This document shows positions 13,559-22,468 of a stretch of 35,143 nt of DNA, piece after piece. Positions within the stretch are counted from its first letter, which is position 1, and each line of letters opens with the position of its first letter. The notes under the pieces were generated by a model. That model did no database searches, was not told the origin of the DNA, and was given only the letters and a program-made list of their open reading frames with translations. This DNA is from an uncultured Bacteroidia bacterium. GTDB taxonomy: Bacteria; Bacteroidota; Bacteroidia; Bacteroidales; UBA932. The position numbers were made by a program, and so were the translations under genes. Where the stretch lies: assembly GCA_902778855.1 (NCBI GenBank), contig CACYZM010000020.1:1-35143 (forward strand). Direction: 5' to 3'.

Positions 13559-15739
13559 ATGAGTATCGACCGTTTTGAACTGGTCCGGGCATCTTTCGGA
13601 AAGAAAGCCCAGGCCGTGGGCGCTCCGTCCCAAAAGTCGTCCGAATATTTCGGCGCGTGCGTTTTCGACCGCGCCAAGATGCGCAAGTACCTGGATCCTG
13701 AAACCCTGGAAGCCCTGTTGGAATGCATTGACAAGGGGCATCCGCTCGACCGGGCCACCGCCGACGGGGTGGCCAGCGGCATGAAGCTATGGGCCCTCGA
13801 GAATCACGTCACCCACATTACCCACTGGTTTCAGCCGCTGACCGAAGGAACGGCTGAGAAACACGACTCGCTGATCGACCTCGACGGGAAAGGCGGCGTC
13901 ATCGAGACTTTCGACGGCAGTTCGCTTGTCCAGCAGGAGCCGGATGCTTCGTCGTTCCCCAACGGCGGTATCCGCGCCACTTTCGAGGCGCGCGGCTATA
14001 CGGCCTGGGATCCGACCTCGCCCGTTTTCATCCAGGAAGACACCCTCTGCATCCCCACGGTGTTCATCGCTTATACCGGCGAGGCGCTCGACTACAAGAC
14101 GCCGCTCAAGCGCTCGATCAACGCGGTTTCCGAAGCGGCGGCTGAGATTTGCCGTCTCTTCGATCCGCGCGTGAACAAGGTGCGTTGCTATCTGGGCTGG
14201 GAGCAGGAGTATTTCCTGGTCGATGAAGACCTCTATGCGGCGCGTCCCGACCTGATGATTACCGGCCGGACGCTGATGGGTCATATGTCATCGAAGAACC
14301 AGCAGCTCGGCGACCACTATTTCGGTGCGATTCCTGGGCGGGTGGCCGCCTTTATGCGCGAACTGGAAGTGGAGGCCCTGCGCCTCGGCATTCCGCTCAA
14401 GACCCGGCACAACGAGGTGGCACCGAACCAGTTCGAGATGGCGCCGATCTATGGCGACGCCAATCTGTCGAACGACCAGAACCAGCTGGTGATGAACCTG
14501 ATGAACAACCTGGCCCGCAAGCACGGCTTCGTCGTGCTGCTGCACGAGAAACCTTTCGCCGGCATCAACGGTTCGGGCAAGCACTGCAACTGGTCCCTGG
14601 GCACCGATACGGGCCGGCCGCTGATGGCGCCGGGCCGCGATGCGACCGAGAACCTGCAGTTCCTGACGTTTTTCGTCAATGTGCTGATGGCCGTGCAGCG
14701 GCACAATGGCGTGCTGAAGGCCAGCATCGCCAGTGCGACCAATGCGCATCGCCTCGGCGGCCACGAGGCGCCGCCCGCCATCATCTCGGCCTTTCTGGGC
14801 CGGACGATGTCCGCCGTGCTGCGCAAGATTCTCGAGGTACCGTCCGATACGCCCATCCAGATTGCCGGCAAGAAGGAGCGTAGTGTCGGCCTGATTGAGA
14901 TTCCCGAGATTTTTGTCGACAATACCGACCGCAACCGCACCTCGCCGTTCGCCTTTACCGGCAACCGCTTCGAGTTCCGCGCGGTAGGTTCGAGCGCCAA
15001 CTGTGCCGGCGCCCTTACGACGCTCAATGCGGCCGTGGCCGAGCAACTGCTCGATTTCAAGAAAGCACTCGATGTGGAATTGGAGAAAGGAAAGACCCTG
15101 CAGGTGGCCGTGATGGATACGCTGAAGCCCATCATCGCGCAGATCATCGACACCATCTGCTTCGATGGCAACGGCTATTCCGAGGAATGGCAGCAGGAAG
15201 CCCGGCGGCGCGGCCTCGACACGGAGACCTGCGTTCCGGAGATGTTCAAGGCCTTTACCACGCCGGAATCCGTGGCCATGTTCACCCGCACGGGCGTCTA
15301 TACCGAAAAAGAACTGGCGGCCCGCAATGAAGTGAAATGGGACATCTACACCAAGAAGGTCCAGATCGAGAGCCGCGTGATGGTCCGGATGGCCATCAAC
15401 CACATCATCCCCGCCGCGCTGGAATACAAGACGCGGCTGCTCAAGGAAGTGTCGCTGCACCAGCAGGTGATGGGCGGCTTCGACGGCTGCCAGACCGAAG
15501 TCGAACTCATCCGCCGCATCGGCGGCCTGATCGAAGAAGTCAGCGACCGCGCCGAATCGATGCGCCTGGCCCGCAAGCGCGCCAATACACTGGAAGGCGA
15601 ATACGAGCGCGCCATGGCCTACCACGCCATCGCCGCCCAGATCGAAGAACTCCGCCGACCCATCGACAAACTCGAGGAATTCGTCGACAACCAGCTCTGG
15701 CCGCTGCCGAAGTACCGCGAGCTGCTGTTTATCAGCTAA
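13559..15739 (+). CDS. glnN: Glutamine synthetase type III
   Basis: A 726-residue protein with the GSIII size and signatures: N-terminal SEYFGACVFDRAKMRKYL, the catalytic-domain stretch GWEQEYFLVDEDLY, NEVAPNQFEMAPIYGDANLS, the ATP-binding HEKPFAGINGSGKHCNWSLG and the RTSPFAFTGNRFEFRAVGSS region. It makes glutamine from glutamate, ammonia and ATP in the cytoplasm. The C-terminal 200 residues are helical, as is usual for GSIII. It overlaps carB tail-to-tail by 8 bp; carbamoyl-phosphate synthase uses the glutamine it makes. The inverted repeat in its leader suggests nitrogen-linked control, but the regulator is not identified. Confidence 0.96.
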   Translation: MSIDRFELVRASFGKKAQAVGAPSQKSSEYFGACVFDRAKMRKYLDPETLEALLECIDKGHPLDRATADGVASGMKLWALENHVTHITHWFQPLTEGTAEKHDSLIDLDGKGGVIETFDGSSLVQQEPDASSFPNGGIRATFEARGYTAWDPTSPVFIQEDTLCIPTVFIAYTGEALDYKTPLKRSINAVSEAAAEICRLFDPRVNKVRCYLGWEQEYFLVDEDLYAARPDLMITGRTLMGHMSSKNQQLGDHYFGAIPGRVAAFMRELEVEALRLGIPLKTRHNEVAPNQFEMAPIYGDANLSNDQNQLVMNLMNNLARKHGFVVLLHEKPFAGINGSGKHCNWSLGTDTGRPLMAPGRDATENLQFLTFFVNVLMAVQRHNGVLKASIASATNAHRLGGHEAPPAIISAFLGRTMSAVLRKILEVPSDTPIQIAGKKERSVGLIEIPEIFVDNTDRNRTSPFAFTGNRFEFRAVGSSANCAGALTTLNAAVAEQLLDFKKALDVELEKGKTLQVAVMDTLKPIIAQIIDTICFDGNGYSEEWQQEARRRGLDTETCVPEMFKAFTTPESVAMFTRTGVYTEKELAARNEVKWDIYTKKVQIESRVMVRMAINHIIPAALEYKTRLLKEVSLHQQVMGGFDGCQTEVELIRRIGGLIEEVSDRAESMRLARKRANTLEGEYERAMAYHAIAAQIEELRRPIDKLEEFVDNQLWPLPKYRELLFIS

Positions 15740-18700
15740 CCGCCAACGTCTGATACTCATCCCACGCCTTCACCGGAAGTTCTTTCGGTGAAAGGCGGCA
15801 GAACGCCCGGATGTAGGCGGTGGCCAGGCGACTGTTGGTAATCAGTGGCACGTTGAAATCGATGGCGGCGCGGCGGATGCGGTAGCCGTTGGAGAGTTCG
15901 ACGTGGGTGAAGTTCTTGGGGATGTTGATCACTAGGTCGACCTGATGCGAGCGGATGAGTTCGAGCGTATCCGGGCCGTCGCCCTCGCCGTCGGGCATCC
16001 GGGCGGATTTGGCCGGAACGCCGTTCTCGTTGAGGTAGCGGCAGGTGCCCGGCGTGGCGTACAGGGTACGGCCGCTGGCGTGCAGCATCTGGCAGGCGGG
16101 GAGCAGGTCGGCTTTCTGGAGGGCGTTGCCCGAGGAAATCAGCACGGCGCCTTCCGGGATGCGGTGGCCGACCGACAGCATGGCCTTGAGCAGGGCTTCG
16201 TCGAAGTTGTCGCCGATGCAGCCCACTTCGCCGGTTGAGGCCATGTCCACGCCCAGGACCGGATCGGCTTGGTTCAGGCGGGAGAACGAGAACTGCGAGG
16301 CCTTGATGCCGACGTAGGGCAGTTCGAACGCGTCGATGGCCGGCGGCGCGGGATGCTCGCCGAGCATGCAGCGCACGGCCAGGTCGATGAAATCCGTCTT
16401 GAGCACCTTCGACACGAACGGGAAACTCCGGGAAGCCCGGAGGTTGCATTCGATGACCTTGACCCGCCCTTCGTGGGCGAGGAACTGGATGTTGAACGGC
16501 CCGGTGATGTGGAGTTCGGCGGCGATGGCGGTCGCCACGCGCCGGATCTGGGCGGCCGTCACACAGTAGAGTTTCTGCGGCGGGAACTGGATGGTGGCGT
16601 CGCCGGAATGGACGCCGGCATATTCGATATGTTCGGAGATGGCGTGGGCCAGGATCCGGCCACCGTCGGCGACGGCGTCGAATTCGAACTCCTTGCTGCG
16701 CTGGATGAACGAACTGATGACCACGGGGTGCTCGGCCGACACTTCGACGGCCATCTCCAGGAAGGTATGGAGGTCAGCTACCGAATAGCAGACGTTCATC
16801 GCCGCTCCCGACAGGACATAAGAAGGTCGGACCAGGACGGGGAAGCCCACTTCGTCCACGAACCTTTCGATCTCATCCATTGTGGTCAGCGCCTGCCAGC
16901 GGGGCTGGGCGACGCCCAGCCGGTCGACGACCGCGGAGAACTTGCCGCGGTCTTCCGCCCGGTCGATGTCTTCGGCGCTCGTGCCCAGGATGTGGATGCC
17001 GCTCTGGCGGAGCGGCAGTGCCAGGTTGTTGGGAATCTGCCCGCCGACGCTCACGATTACGCCGTAGGGTCGTTCTACCGAGCAAATCTCCAGGACGGTC
17101 TCGAAACTGAGTTCATCGAAGTACAGCCGGTCGCAAGTATCGTAGTCGGTCGAGACGGTCTCGGGGTTGTAGTTGATCATGACGGCCTGCCAGCCCCGCT
17201 TGCGGAGCGTGTTCACGGCGCCGACCCCGCACCAGTCGAATTCGACGCTGCTGCCGATGCGGTAGGCGCCGGAACCGAGGACGATGACCGTGTTGGCCTC
17301 GTACCGGGGTGCGATGTCGCTCTTCGTACCGTTGTAGGTCAGGTACAGATAGTTGGTCATGGCCGGGAATTCGGCCGCCAGCGTATCGATCTGCTTGATG
17401 CAGGGCCGCAGGTCGAGCGCGTGCCGCCGCGCCCGCACTTCCGCCTCCGGCCGGTGGAACACGCGGCCGATCTGGATGTCGGAGAAGCCCTGCCGCTTGG
17501 CCTGGCCGAAGAGTTCCTTGCCCACGGCGGCGAGCGAAGGGCAGGCCTCCAGCGCCCGGTAAGTGGTCTCCAGGTTGAAGAGTTTGTCGAGGAACCATTT
17601 GTCGATCTGCGTCAGGGCGTGGATGCGCTCCACGGTGTAGCCCGATTCGAAGGCGGCGGCGATGGCGAAGATGCGCGTGTCGGTCGGGTGCTGGAGCGCC
17701 CAGTCGAGGTCTTCGGTCTTGTAGGGTTTGTTGCAGACAAAGCCGTTGGCGCCCTGGCCGATCATCCGGAGGCCTTTCTGGATGGCCTCCTCGAAGGTGC
17801 GGCCGATGGCCATCACCTCGCCGACGCTTTTCATGCTGGAGCCGATCTCGCGCGAGACGCCCTTGAACTTGGCCAGATCCCAGCGCGGGATCTTGCACAC
17901 GACATAGTCGAGCGCGGGCTCGAAGAAGGCCGGCGTCGTCTGCGTCACGGAATTCTTCAGCTCGAACAGGCCGTAGCCCAGGGCCAGTTTGGCGGCCACG
18001 AAAGCCAACGGGTAGCCGGTGGCTTTCGACGCCAGCGCCGAGGACCGGCTAAGCCGGGCGTTGACTTCGATGACCCGGTAGTCCTCGCCGTCGGGGCTGA
18101 AGGCATATTGCACGTTGCATTCCCCGACGATGCCCAGATGCCGGACGATGTCGATGGCTTTCTTCCGCAGGAAGTGGAATTCGTCGTTGGTCAGGGTCTG
18201 CGAGGGCGCGACCACGATGCTTTCGCCCGTGTGTACGCCCAGCGGGTCGAAATTCTCCATATTGCAGACCGTGATGCAGTTGTCGTAGCGGTCGCGGACC
18301 ACTTCGTATTCGATCTCCTTCCAGCCGCGGAGCGATTTTTCGACGAGCACCTGGGGCGAGAAGGCGAAGGCCTTGCCCGCCACGGCTTCGAGTTCCCGTT
18401 CATTGTCGCAGAAGCCCGAGCCCAGCCCGCCGAGGGCGAAGGCCGCCCGCACGATCACGGGATAGCCGACCTGTTCGGCGGCTGCCCGCGCCTCGGCCAG
18501 CGAGGCGGCGGCGTGGGAGCGGATGGTCTTGACGCCGATCTCATCGAGGCGTTTCACGAAAAGGTCGCGGTCTTCGGTATCGATGATCGTGTCGACCGGC
18601 GTACCCAGCACCCGCACGTCGTACCGCTCCAGGAAGCCGCTCCGGTAGAGCTCGACGCCGCAGTTGAGGGCAGTCTGCCCGCCGAAGGAGAGCAGGATGC

Positions 18701-18950
18701 CCTGCGGACGCTCCTTTTCGATGACCTGTTCCACGAACGAAGGGGTCACGGGCAGGAAATAGACGCGGTCGGCCACGCCTTCCGACGTCTGTACCGTGGC
18801 GATGTTGGGATTGATGAGCACCGTCTCGATGCCTTCTTCCCGCAGGGCTTTCAACGCCTGCGAGCCGCTGTAGTCGAATTCGCCCGCCTCGCCGATTTTC
18901 AGGGCGCCGGAGCCCAGCAGGATGACTTTACGTATCGTTTTGTCCAGCAT
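15732..18950 (-). CDS. carB: Carbamoyl-phosphate synthase, large subunit
   Basis: A 1072-residue protein with two tandem ATP-grasp halves (about 1-400 and 545-935), an oligomerisation segment between them and a C-terminal MGS-like allosteric domain (about 936-1072). The N-terminal LLGSGALKIGEAGEFDYSGS and VRAAFALGGLGSGF are closer to eukaryotic CPS/CAD sequences than to the E. coli forms (GSGPIVIGQ, RPSFTMGG). It makes carbamoyl phosphate from bicarbonate, ATP and CarA-derived ammonia. Three bases separate it from carA. It ends overlapping glnN, leaving no room for a classical terminator. It is the last gene of the argR operon. Confidence 0.96.
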   Translation of the reverse strand: MLDKTIRKVILLGSGALKIGEAGEFDYSGSQALKALREEGIETVLINPNIATVQTSEGVADRVYFLPVTPSFVEQVIEKERPQGILLSFGGQTALNCGVELYRSGFLERYDVRVLGTPVDTIIDTEDRDLFVKRLDEIGVKTIRSHAAASLAEARAAAEQVGYPVIVRAAFALGGLGSGFCDNERELEAVAGKAFAFSPQVLVEKSLRGWKEIEYEVVRDRYDNCITVCNMENFDPLGVHTGESIVVAPSQTLTNDEFHFLRKKAIDIVRHLGIVGECNVQYAFSPDGEDYRVIEVNARLSRSSALASKATGYPLAFVAAKLALGYGLFELKNSVTQTTPAFFEPALDYVVCKIPRWDLAKFKGVSREIGSSMKSVGEVMAIGRTFEEAIQKGLRMIGQGANGFVCNKPYKTEDLDWALQHPTDTRIFAIAAAFESGYTVERIHALTQIDKWFLDKLFNLETTYRALEACPSLAAVGKELFGQAKRQGFSDIQIGRVFHRPEAEVRARRHALDLRPCIKQIDTLAAEFPAMTNYLYLTYNGTKSDIAPRYEANTVIVLGSGAYRIGSSVEFDWCGVGAVNTLRKRGWQAVMINYNPETVSTDYDTCDRLYFDELSFETVLEICSVERPYGVIVSVGGQIPNNLALPLRQSGIHILGTSAEDIDRAEDRGKFSAVVDRLGVAQPRWQALTTMDEIERFVDEVGFPVLVRPSYVLSGAAMNVCYSVADLHTFLEMAVEVSAEHPVVISSFIQRSKEFEFDAVADGGRILAHAISEHIEYAGVHSGDATIQFPPQKLYCVTAAQIRRVATAIAAELHITGPFNIQFLAHEGRVKVIECNLRASRSFPFVSKVLKTDFIDLAVRCMLGEHPAPPAIDAFELPYVGIKASQFSFSRLNQADPVLGVDMASTGEVGCIGDNFDEALLKAMLSVGHRIPEGAVLISSGNALQKADLLPACQMLHASGRTLYATPGTCRYLNENGVPAKSARMPDGEGDGPDTLELIRSHQVDLVINIPKNFTHVELSNGYRIRRAAIDFNVPLITNSRLATAYIRAFCRLSPKELPVKAWDEYQTLAVS

Positions 18951-18953
18951 AGT

Positions 18954-20027
18954 CTACAGTTTGGAAATGAATTCGTCGAACAGGAATTCCGTGTCGACCG
19001 GGCCGCTCGAGGCTTCCGGGTGGAACTGGGCGGAGAAGAAGGGCTTGGTCTTGTGCCGGATCCCTTCGTTGGTGCCGTCGTTGAGGTTGACGAACATCGG
19101 TTCCCAGTCGGGGCCGAGCGTGGCCGTGTCCAGGGCGAAGCCGTGGTTCTGCGACGTGATGAAGCAGCGGTCGGTGCCGCACAGCCGGACGGGCTGGTTG
19201 TGGCTCCGGTGGCCGTACTTGAGTTTGAAGGTGCTGCCGCCCGCCGCCCGGCCCAGCAGCTGGTTGCCCATACAGATGCCGAATATGGGCTTGTCGCCCT
19301 GCAGGGCCACTTGCAGATGGCGGACCGTTGTCTCACACAAGGCAGGATTGCCCGGGCCGTTGGAAACGAACAGGCCGTCCCATTCCAGTTGGTTGAAATC
19401 GTAGTCCCAAGGGACGCGGGTCACCTCGACGCCCCGGCTGGTCAGGCAGCGGATGATCTGGTGTTTCACGCCGCAATCCACCAGCACCACCCGCTTCTTC
19501 CCGCTGCCGTAGCGCTTCACTTCGCGGCAGCTAACCAGCGCCACCTGGTTTTCCAGGTTCGGGTCGGCGAAGGTCGTGGGAACCGGAAATCCCTCCGGTA
19601 CGATGGCGCCCAACTTGGCTCCTTCGTCGCGGAGCAGCTGCACCAATGCGCGGGTATCGATGCCGCAGATGCCGGGAATGCGCTGTTCCTTCAGCCATTG
19701 GTCGAGGCTTTTGGCCGCATCCCAATGGCTGTATTTTTCACTGTAGTCGGAAATCACGAGCCCGCGCACGTGGATCCGTTCGGATTCGAAGCGCGTGCAC
19801 AGGCCTTCCGCGTCGAGCTGTTCCTCGGGAATGCCGTAGTTGCCCACGAGCGGAAAACTCACGCAAAGGATCTGTCCGCTGTAGGAAGGGTCGGTCAGGC
19901 TTTCGGGATAGCCCACCATGGCGGTGGAAAAGACGATTTCTCCCTGGGACGGACCTTCGAAACCGAAGCTCCATCCCGTGAATTCGCGCCCGTCCTCCAG
20001 GCGCAGCGTGGCTTTTTTGCGACTCAT
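18954..20027 (-). CDS. carA: Carbamoyl-phosphate synthase, small subunit (glutamine amidotransferase)
   Basis: A 357-residue protein. The N-terminal CPSase small-chain domain (LEDGREFTGWSFG, GEIVFSTAMVGYPESLTDPS) is followed by a class I glutaminase domain with the nucleophile in IFGICMGNQLLG and the His/Glu pair in SAQFHPEASSGP. It hydrolyses glutamine and channels ammonia to CarB. The start MSRKKATLRLEDG at 20027 gives the usual length and a 4-bp gap to argH; upstream in-frame sequence belongs to argH. Co-transcription with arginine genes suggests the carbamoyl phosphate is mainly for citrulline-type intermediates, though pyrimidine synthesis may share it. Confidence 0.95.
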   Translation of the reverse strand: MSRKKATLRLEDGREFTGWSFGFEGPSQGEIVFSTAMVGYPESLTDPSYSGQILCVSFPLVGNYGIPEEQLDAEGLCTRFESERIHVRGLVISDYSEKYSHWDAAKSLDQWLKEQRIPGICGIDTRALVQLLRDEGAKLGAIVPEGFPVPTTFADPNLENQVALVSCREVKRYGSGKKRVVLVDCGVKHQIIRCLTSRGVEVTRVPWDYDFNQLEWDGLFVSNGPGNPALCETTVRHLQVALQGDKPIFGICMGNQLLGRAAGGSTFKLKYGHRSHNQPVRLCGTDRCFITSQNHGFALDTATLGPDWEPMFVNLNDGTNEGIRHKTKPFFSAQFHPEASSGPVDTEFLFDEFISKL

Positions 20028-20031
20028 CGGC

Positions 20032-21336
20032 TTACCAGGCGGCCGCTTTCTCCATGACGGCCGCGATTTGTTTCGAACATAGATTGCCCAGGCTGCCCAG
20101 GTGGGTGTGTCCCAGTTCGGAAGCATGGGCCGGAACGGCGTAGTGGAACTGTCCCTGATTGACTTCGATGCCCACTTGGCGGTAGGCGTCGCGGAACGGT
20201 GTACCGGCCAGCGTGCGGCGGTTCACCTCTTCGACGGTGAAGAGCAGCTCGTAGCGCGGATCGTCGAAGATATGGGTGTTGACGTCCATATGCCGGATCA
20301 TATAATCGGCCATCTGCAGGCACTCGTGGATCTGTTCCAGGGCGGGGAAGAGGATTTCCTTGAGCAACTGGAAGTCGCGGTGGTAGCCGTGCTGCAGGTT
20401 GCTGTTGAGCATCGCGATTTCGTTGGGGCAGGCGAGAATGCGGTTGCAGCGGCCGCGCAGGATTTCCCACACGTCGGGATTCTTTTTATGAGGCATGATG
20501 CTCGAGCCCGTGGTCAGTTCGTCGGGAAAATGGATGAAGCCCTGTCCCGGACTCATGCCGAAGATGCAGTCGACCGCGAATTTGTTGAGGGTCAAGGCGA
20601 CGCCCGCAAGGGCCGACGCCACGGCCAGTTCGCATTTGCCCCGGCCGAGCTGGGCCGCGACGCTGTTGTAGACCGGCGTGTCGAAATCCAGCAGACGGGT
20701 GGTCATCGCGCGGTCGAGCGGGAAGGAGCTGCCGTAGCCGGCGGCCGAACCCAGCGGGTTCCGGTTCACCACGCGGTAGGCCGCTTGCAGGCCCTGCATA
20801 TCGTCGGCCAGCGCTTCGGCGTAGGCGCCCAGCCACATTCCGAACGAAGAGGGCATGGCCAGCTGGGTATGCGTGTAGCCGGGCAGGAGCACGTCTTTGA
20901 ACCGTTCGCTCAGGGTCTGGAGCGTGCCGAACAGGGTCAGGACCTCTTCGCGGACCTGCTTCAGTTCGTCGCGCAGGAAAAGTTTGAGGTCGACCAGGAC
21001 CTGGTCGTTGCGAGAGCGCCCGGCGTGGATTTTCCCGCCCAGTTCGCCCAGTTCGCGGGTCAGCAGCAGTTCGACCTGCGAGTGGATGTCTTCCACGTCG
21101 TCTTCCAGCACGAACCGGCCCGCCTTGACCTGGGCCAGGATCCGGTCGAGCCCGGCGGTCAGGACGTCCAGTTCATCGGCCGTCAGCAGGCCGATGCTTT
21201 CAAGCATCTTGATATGCGCCTTCGACCCTTCGATATCGTAGGCCGCCAGCCGCAGATCCAGCTCCCGGTCCTTCCCGACCGTAAACCGGTCCACGACCTC
21301 CGTCGCCTCCGTGCCTTTATTCCATAGAGTTGCCAT
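20032..21336 (-). CDS. argH: Argininosuccinate lyase
   Basis: A 434-residue fumarase/aspartase-superfamily enzyme with HSQVELLLTRELG, GKIHAGRSRNDQV, LPGYTHTQLAMP and the mobile signature loop TTGSSIMPHKKNPD. It splits argininosuccinate into arginine and fumarate, the last step of arginine synthesis. The start MATLWNKGTEAT at 21336 matches family N-termini. A 34-bp gap separates it from the M20 gene upstream on the same strand, and no promoter element is evident there, so it is likely in the same transcript. Confidence 0.95.
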   Translation of the reverse strand: MATLWNKGTEATEVVDRFTVGKDRELDLRLAAYDIEGSKAHIKMLESIGLLTADELDVLTAGLDRILAQVKAGRFVLEDDVEDIHSQVELLLTRELGELGGKIHAGRSRNDQVLVDLKLFLRDELKQVREEVLTLFGTLQTLSERFKDVLLPGYTHTQLAMPSSFGMWLGAYAEALADDMQGLQAAYRVVNRNPLGSAAGYGSSFPLDRAMTTRLLDFDTPVYNSVAAQLGRGKCELAVASALAGVALTLNKFAVDCIFGMSPGQGFIHFPDELTTGSSIMPHKKNPDVWEILRGRCNRILACPNEIAMLNSNLQHGYHRDFQLLKEILFPALEQIHECLQMADYMIRHMDVNTHIFDDPRYELLFTVEEVNRRTLAGTPFRDAYRQVGIEVNQGQFHYAVPAHASELGHTHLGSLGNLCSKQIAAVMEKAAAW

Positions 21337-21370
21337 TCTCGATAGTCTTTGTATTGACTTGTCTTTTGTT

Positions 21371-22468
21371 TCAGCAATCATTGCTGAAATTCTCAACGAA
21401 AGCAATATAAGTTTTGATTGCTTGTTCTATTTCCGAAACAAGGATGTATTCGTCGGCTTTGTGGGAGCGGGCGGAGTCGCCGGGGCCGAGCTTGACGGCG
21501 TCGCAGGGGATTTGCATCCAGTCGGACGAAGTGGGCGAGGAGATTGTCTCGAGGCCGAGGGCGGCGATGACCTGGCGCAGCGGCGAATCGGGTGCCGTGG
21601 CCGAAGCGCGGTGCAGGAGGTTGCGGGCCTGGAGATGGCTTTGGCAGATGCCCTGTAATTCATCGAGGATCTCTTTCGGCGTATACAACTCGTTGGGCCG
21701 GATGTCCACCACGAAACGGCAGCGGTCGGGGATGACGTTGTGGGCCGTGCCCGAGAGAATCTGCGTCACGTTCAGCCGGACTTCGCCCATCTCGGGCGAA
21801 ACGCGTGCGAACTTGTGGCTGCGCAGTTTCGCGATATCGTCCATCGCCAGGTAAAGCGCATTAACCCCGTCGCCGCGGGCGGCGTGGCCGCTTTCGCCGT
21901 AGGCTTCGCCGTCGATCACCAGCAGCCCGCGCTCGCTGGTCGCCGCCCGCAGGCCGGTGGGCTCGCCGACGATGGCCCAGTCGGGCATCGGTAGCCAGTC
22001 CGGAGAATCGGGCGCCTGGGCGAACGGCCCTTCCGGGCCGAACAGCCAGCGGGTCCCGTCGGGCCCGGAGCATTCTTCTTCGCGGGCCAGCAGCAACAGC
22101 AGATTGACGGGGAGTTCCTTCCCGTAGAAATGCTTCAGGACGGCCAGCATCGAAACGACGCTGCCGCCGTCATCATTGGATCCCAGCCCGTGGATGACCG
22201 CGGGGTCCGTTCCCGGATCATACGGGTCGCGGGTATAGCCGGCGGCCGGCGGGACGGTGTCGAGATGCGCCATCAGGGCCAGCGTCTTCTTGGCCGGATC
22301 GGGCTCCGCGGCGGCCACGACAATGTTTCCTTTCGGGGTTTTATAGGGAATGGCCTGGTGGTCCAGCCACCAGCCGACCCAGGCCGCTGCCGCCTCCTCG
22401 TTGAATGACTGGGAGGGCGCGTGCACCAGGTGCCGCAGCAGGTCGGTCAAATCGTTTTCAGTCTTCAT
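21371..22468 (-). CDS. M20-family N-acylcitrulline/N-acetylornithine-type deacylase
   Basis: A 365-residue zinc peptidase-family enzyme. Metal and catalytic residues are visible: His68 and Asp70 (MAHLDTVPP), Asp99/100 (GSNDDGGS), the Glu run at 130-132 (AREEECSG), Glu169 (IVGEPT) and a C-terminal His in RSHKADEYI. In Bacteroides the arginine pathway carbamoylates N-succinylornithine, so the deacylase acts on N-acylcitrulline; its position between argG and argH agrees with that. Whether the acyl group is acetyl or succinyl cannot be read here. The start overlaps the argG stop by 11 bp. ArgE or DapE-like alternatives are less consistent with the operon. Confidence 0.83.
   Translation of the reverse strand: MKTENDLTDLLRHLVHAPSQSFNEEAAAAWVGWWLDHQAIPYKTPKGNIVVAAAEPDPAKKTLALMAHLDTVPPAAGYTRDPYDPGTDPAVIHGLGSNDDGGSVVSMLAVLKHFYGKELPVNLLLLLAREEECSGPDGTRWLFGPEGPFAQAPDSPDWLPMPDWAIVGEPTGLRAATSERGLLVIDGEAYGESGHAARGDGVNALYLAMDDIAKLRSHKFARVSPEMGEVRLNVTQILSGTAHNVIPDRCRFVVDIRPNELYTPKEILDELQGICQSHLQARNLLHRASATAPDSPLRQVIAALGLETISSPTSSDWMQIPCDAVKLGPGDSARSHKADEYILVSEIEQAIKTYIAFVENFSNDC

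Noticed and set aside
16269-20057. Very long open frame (over 1200 codons) on the plus strand opposite carA/carB
   Set aside because: It is antisense to two genes with complete family motifs, has no recognisable domain, and long antisense frames are expected in GC-rich coding DNA.
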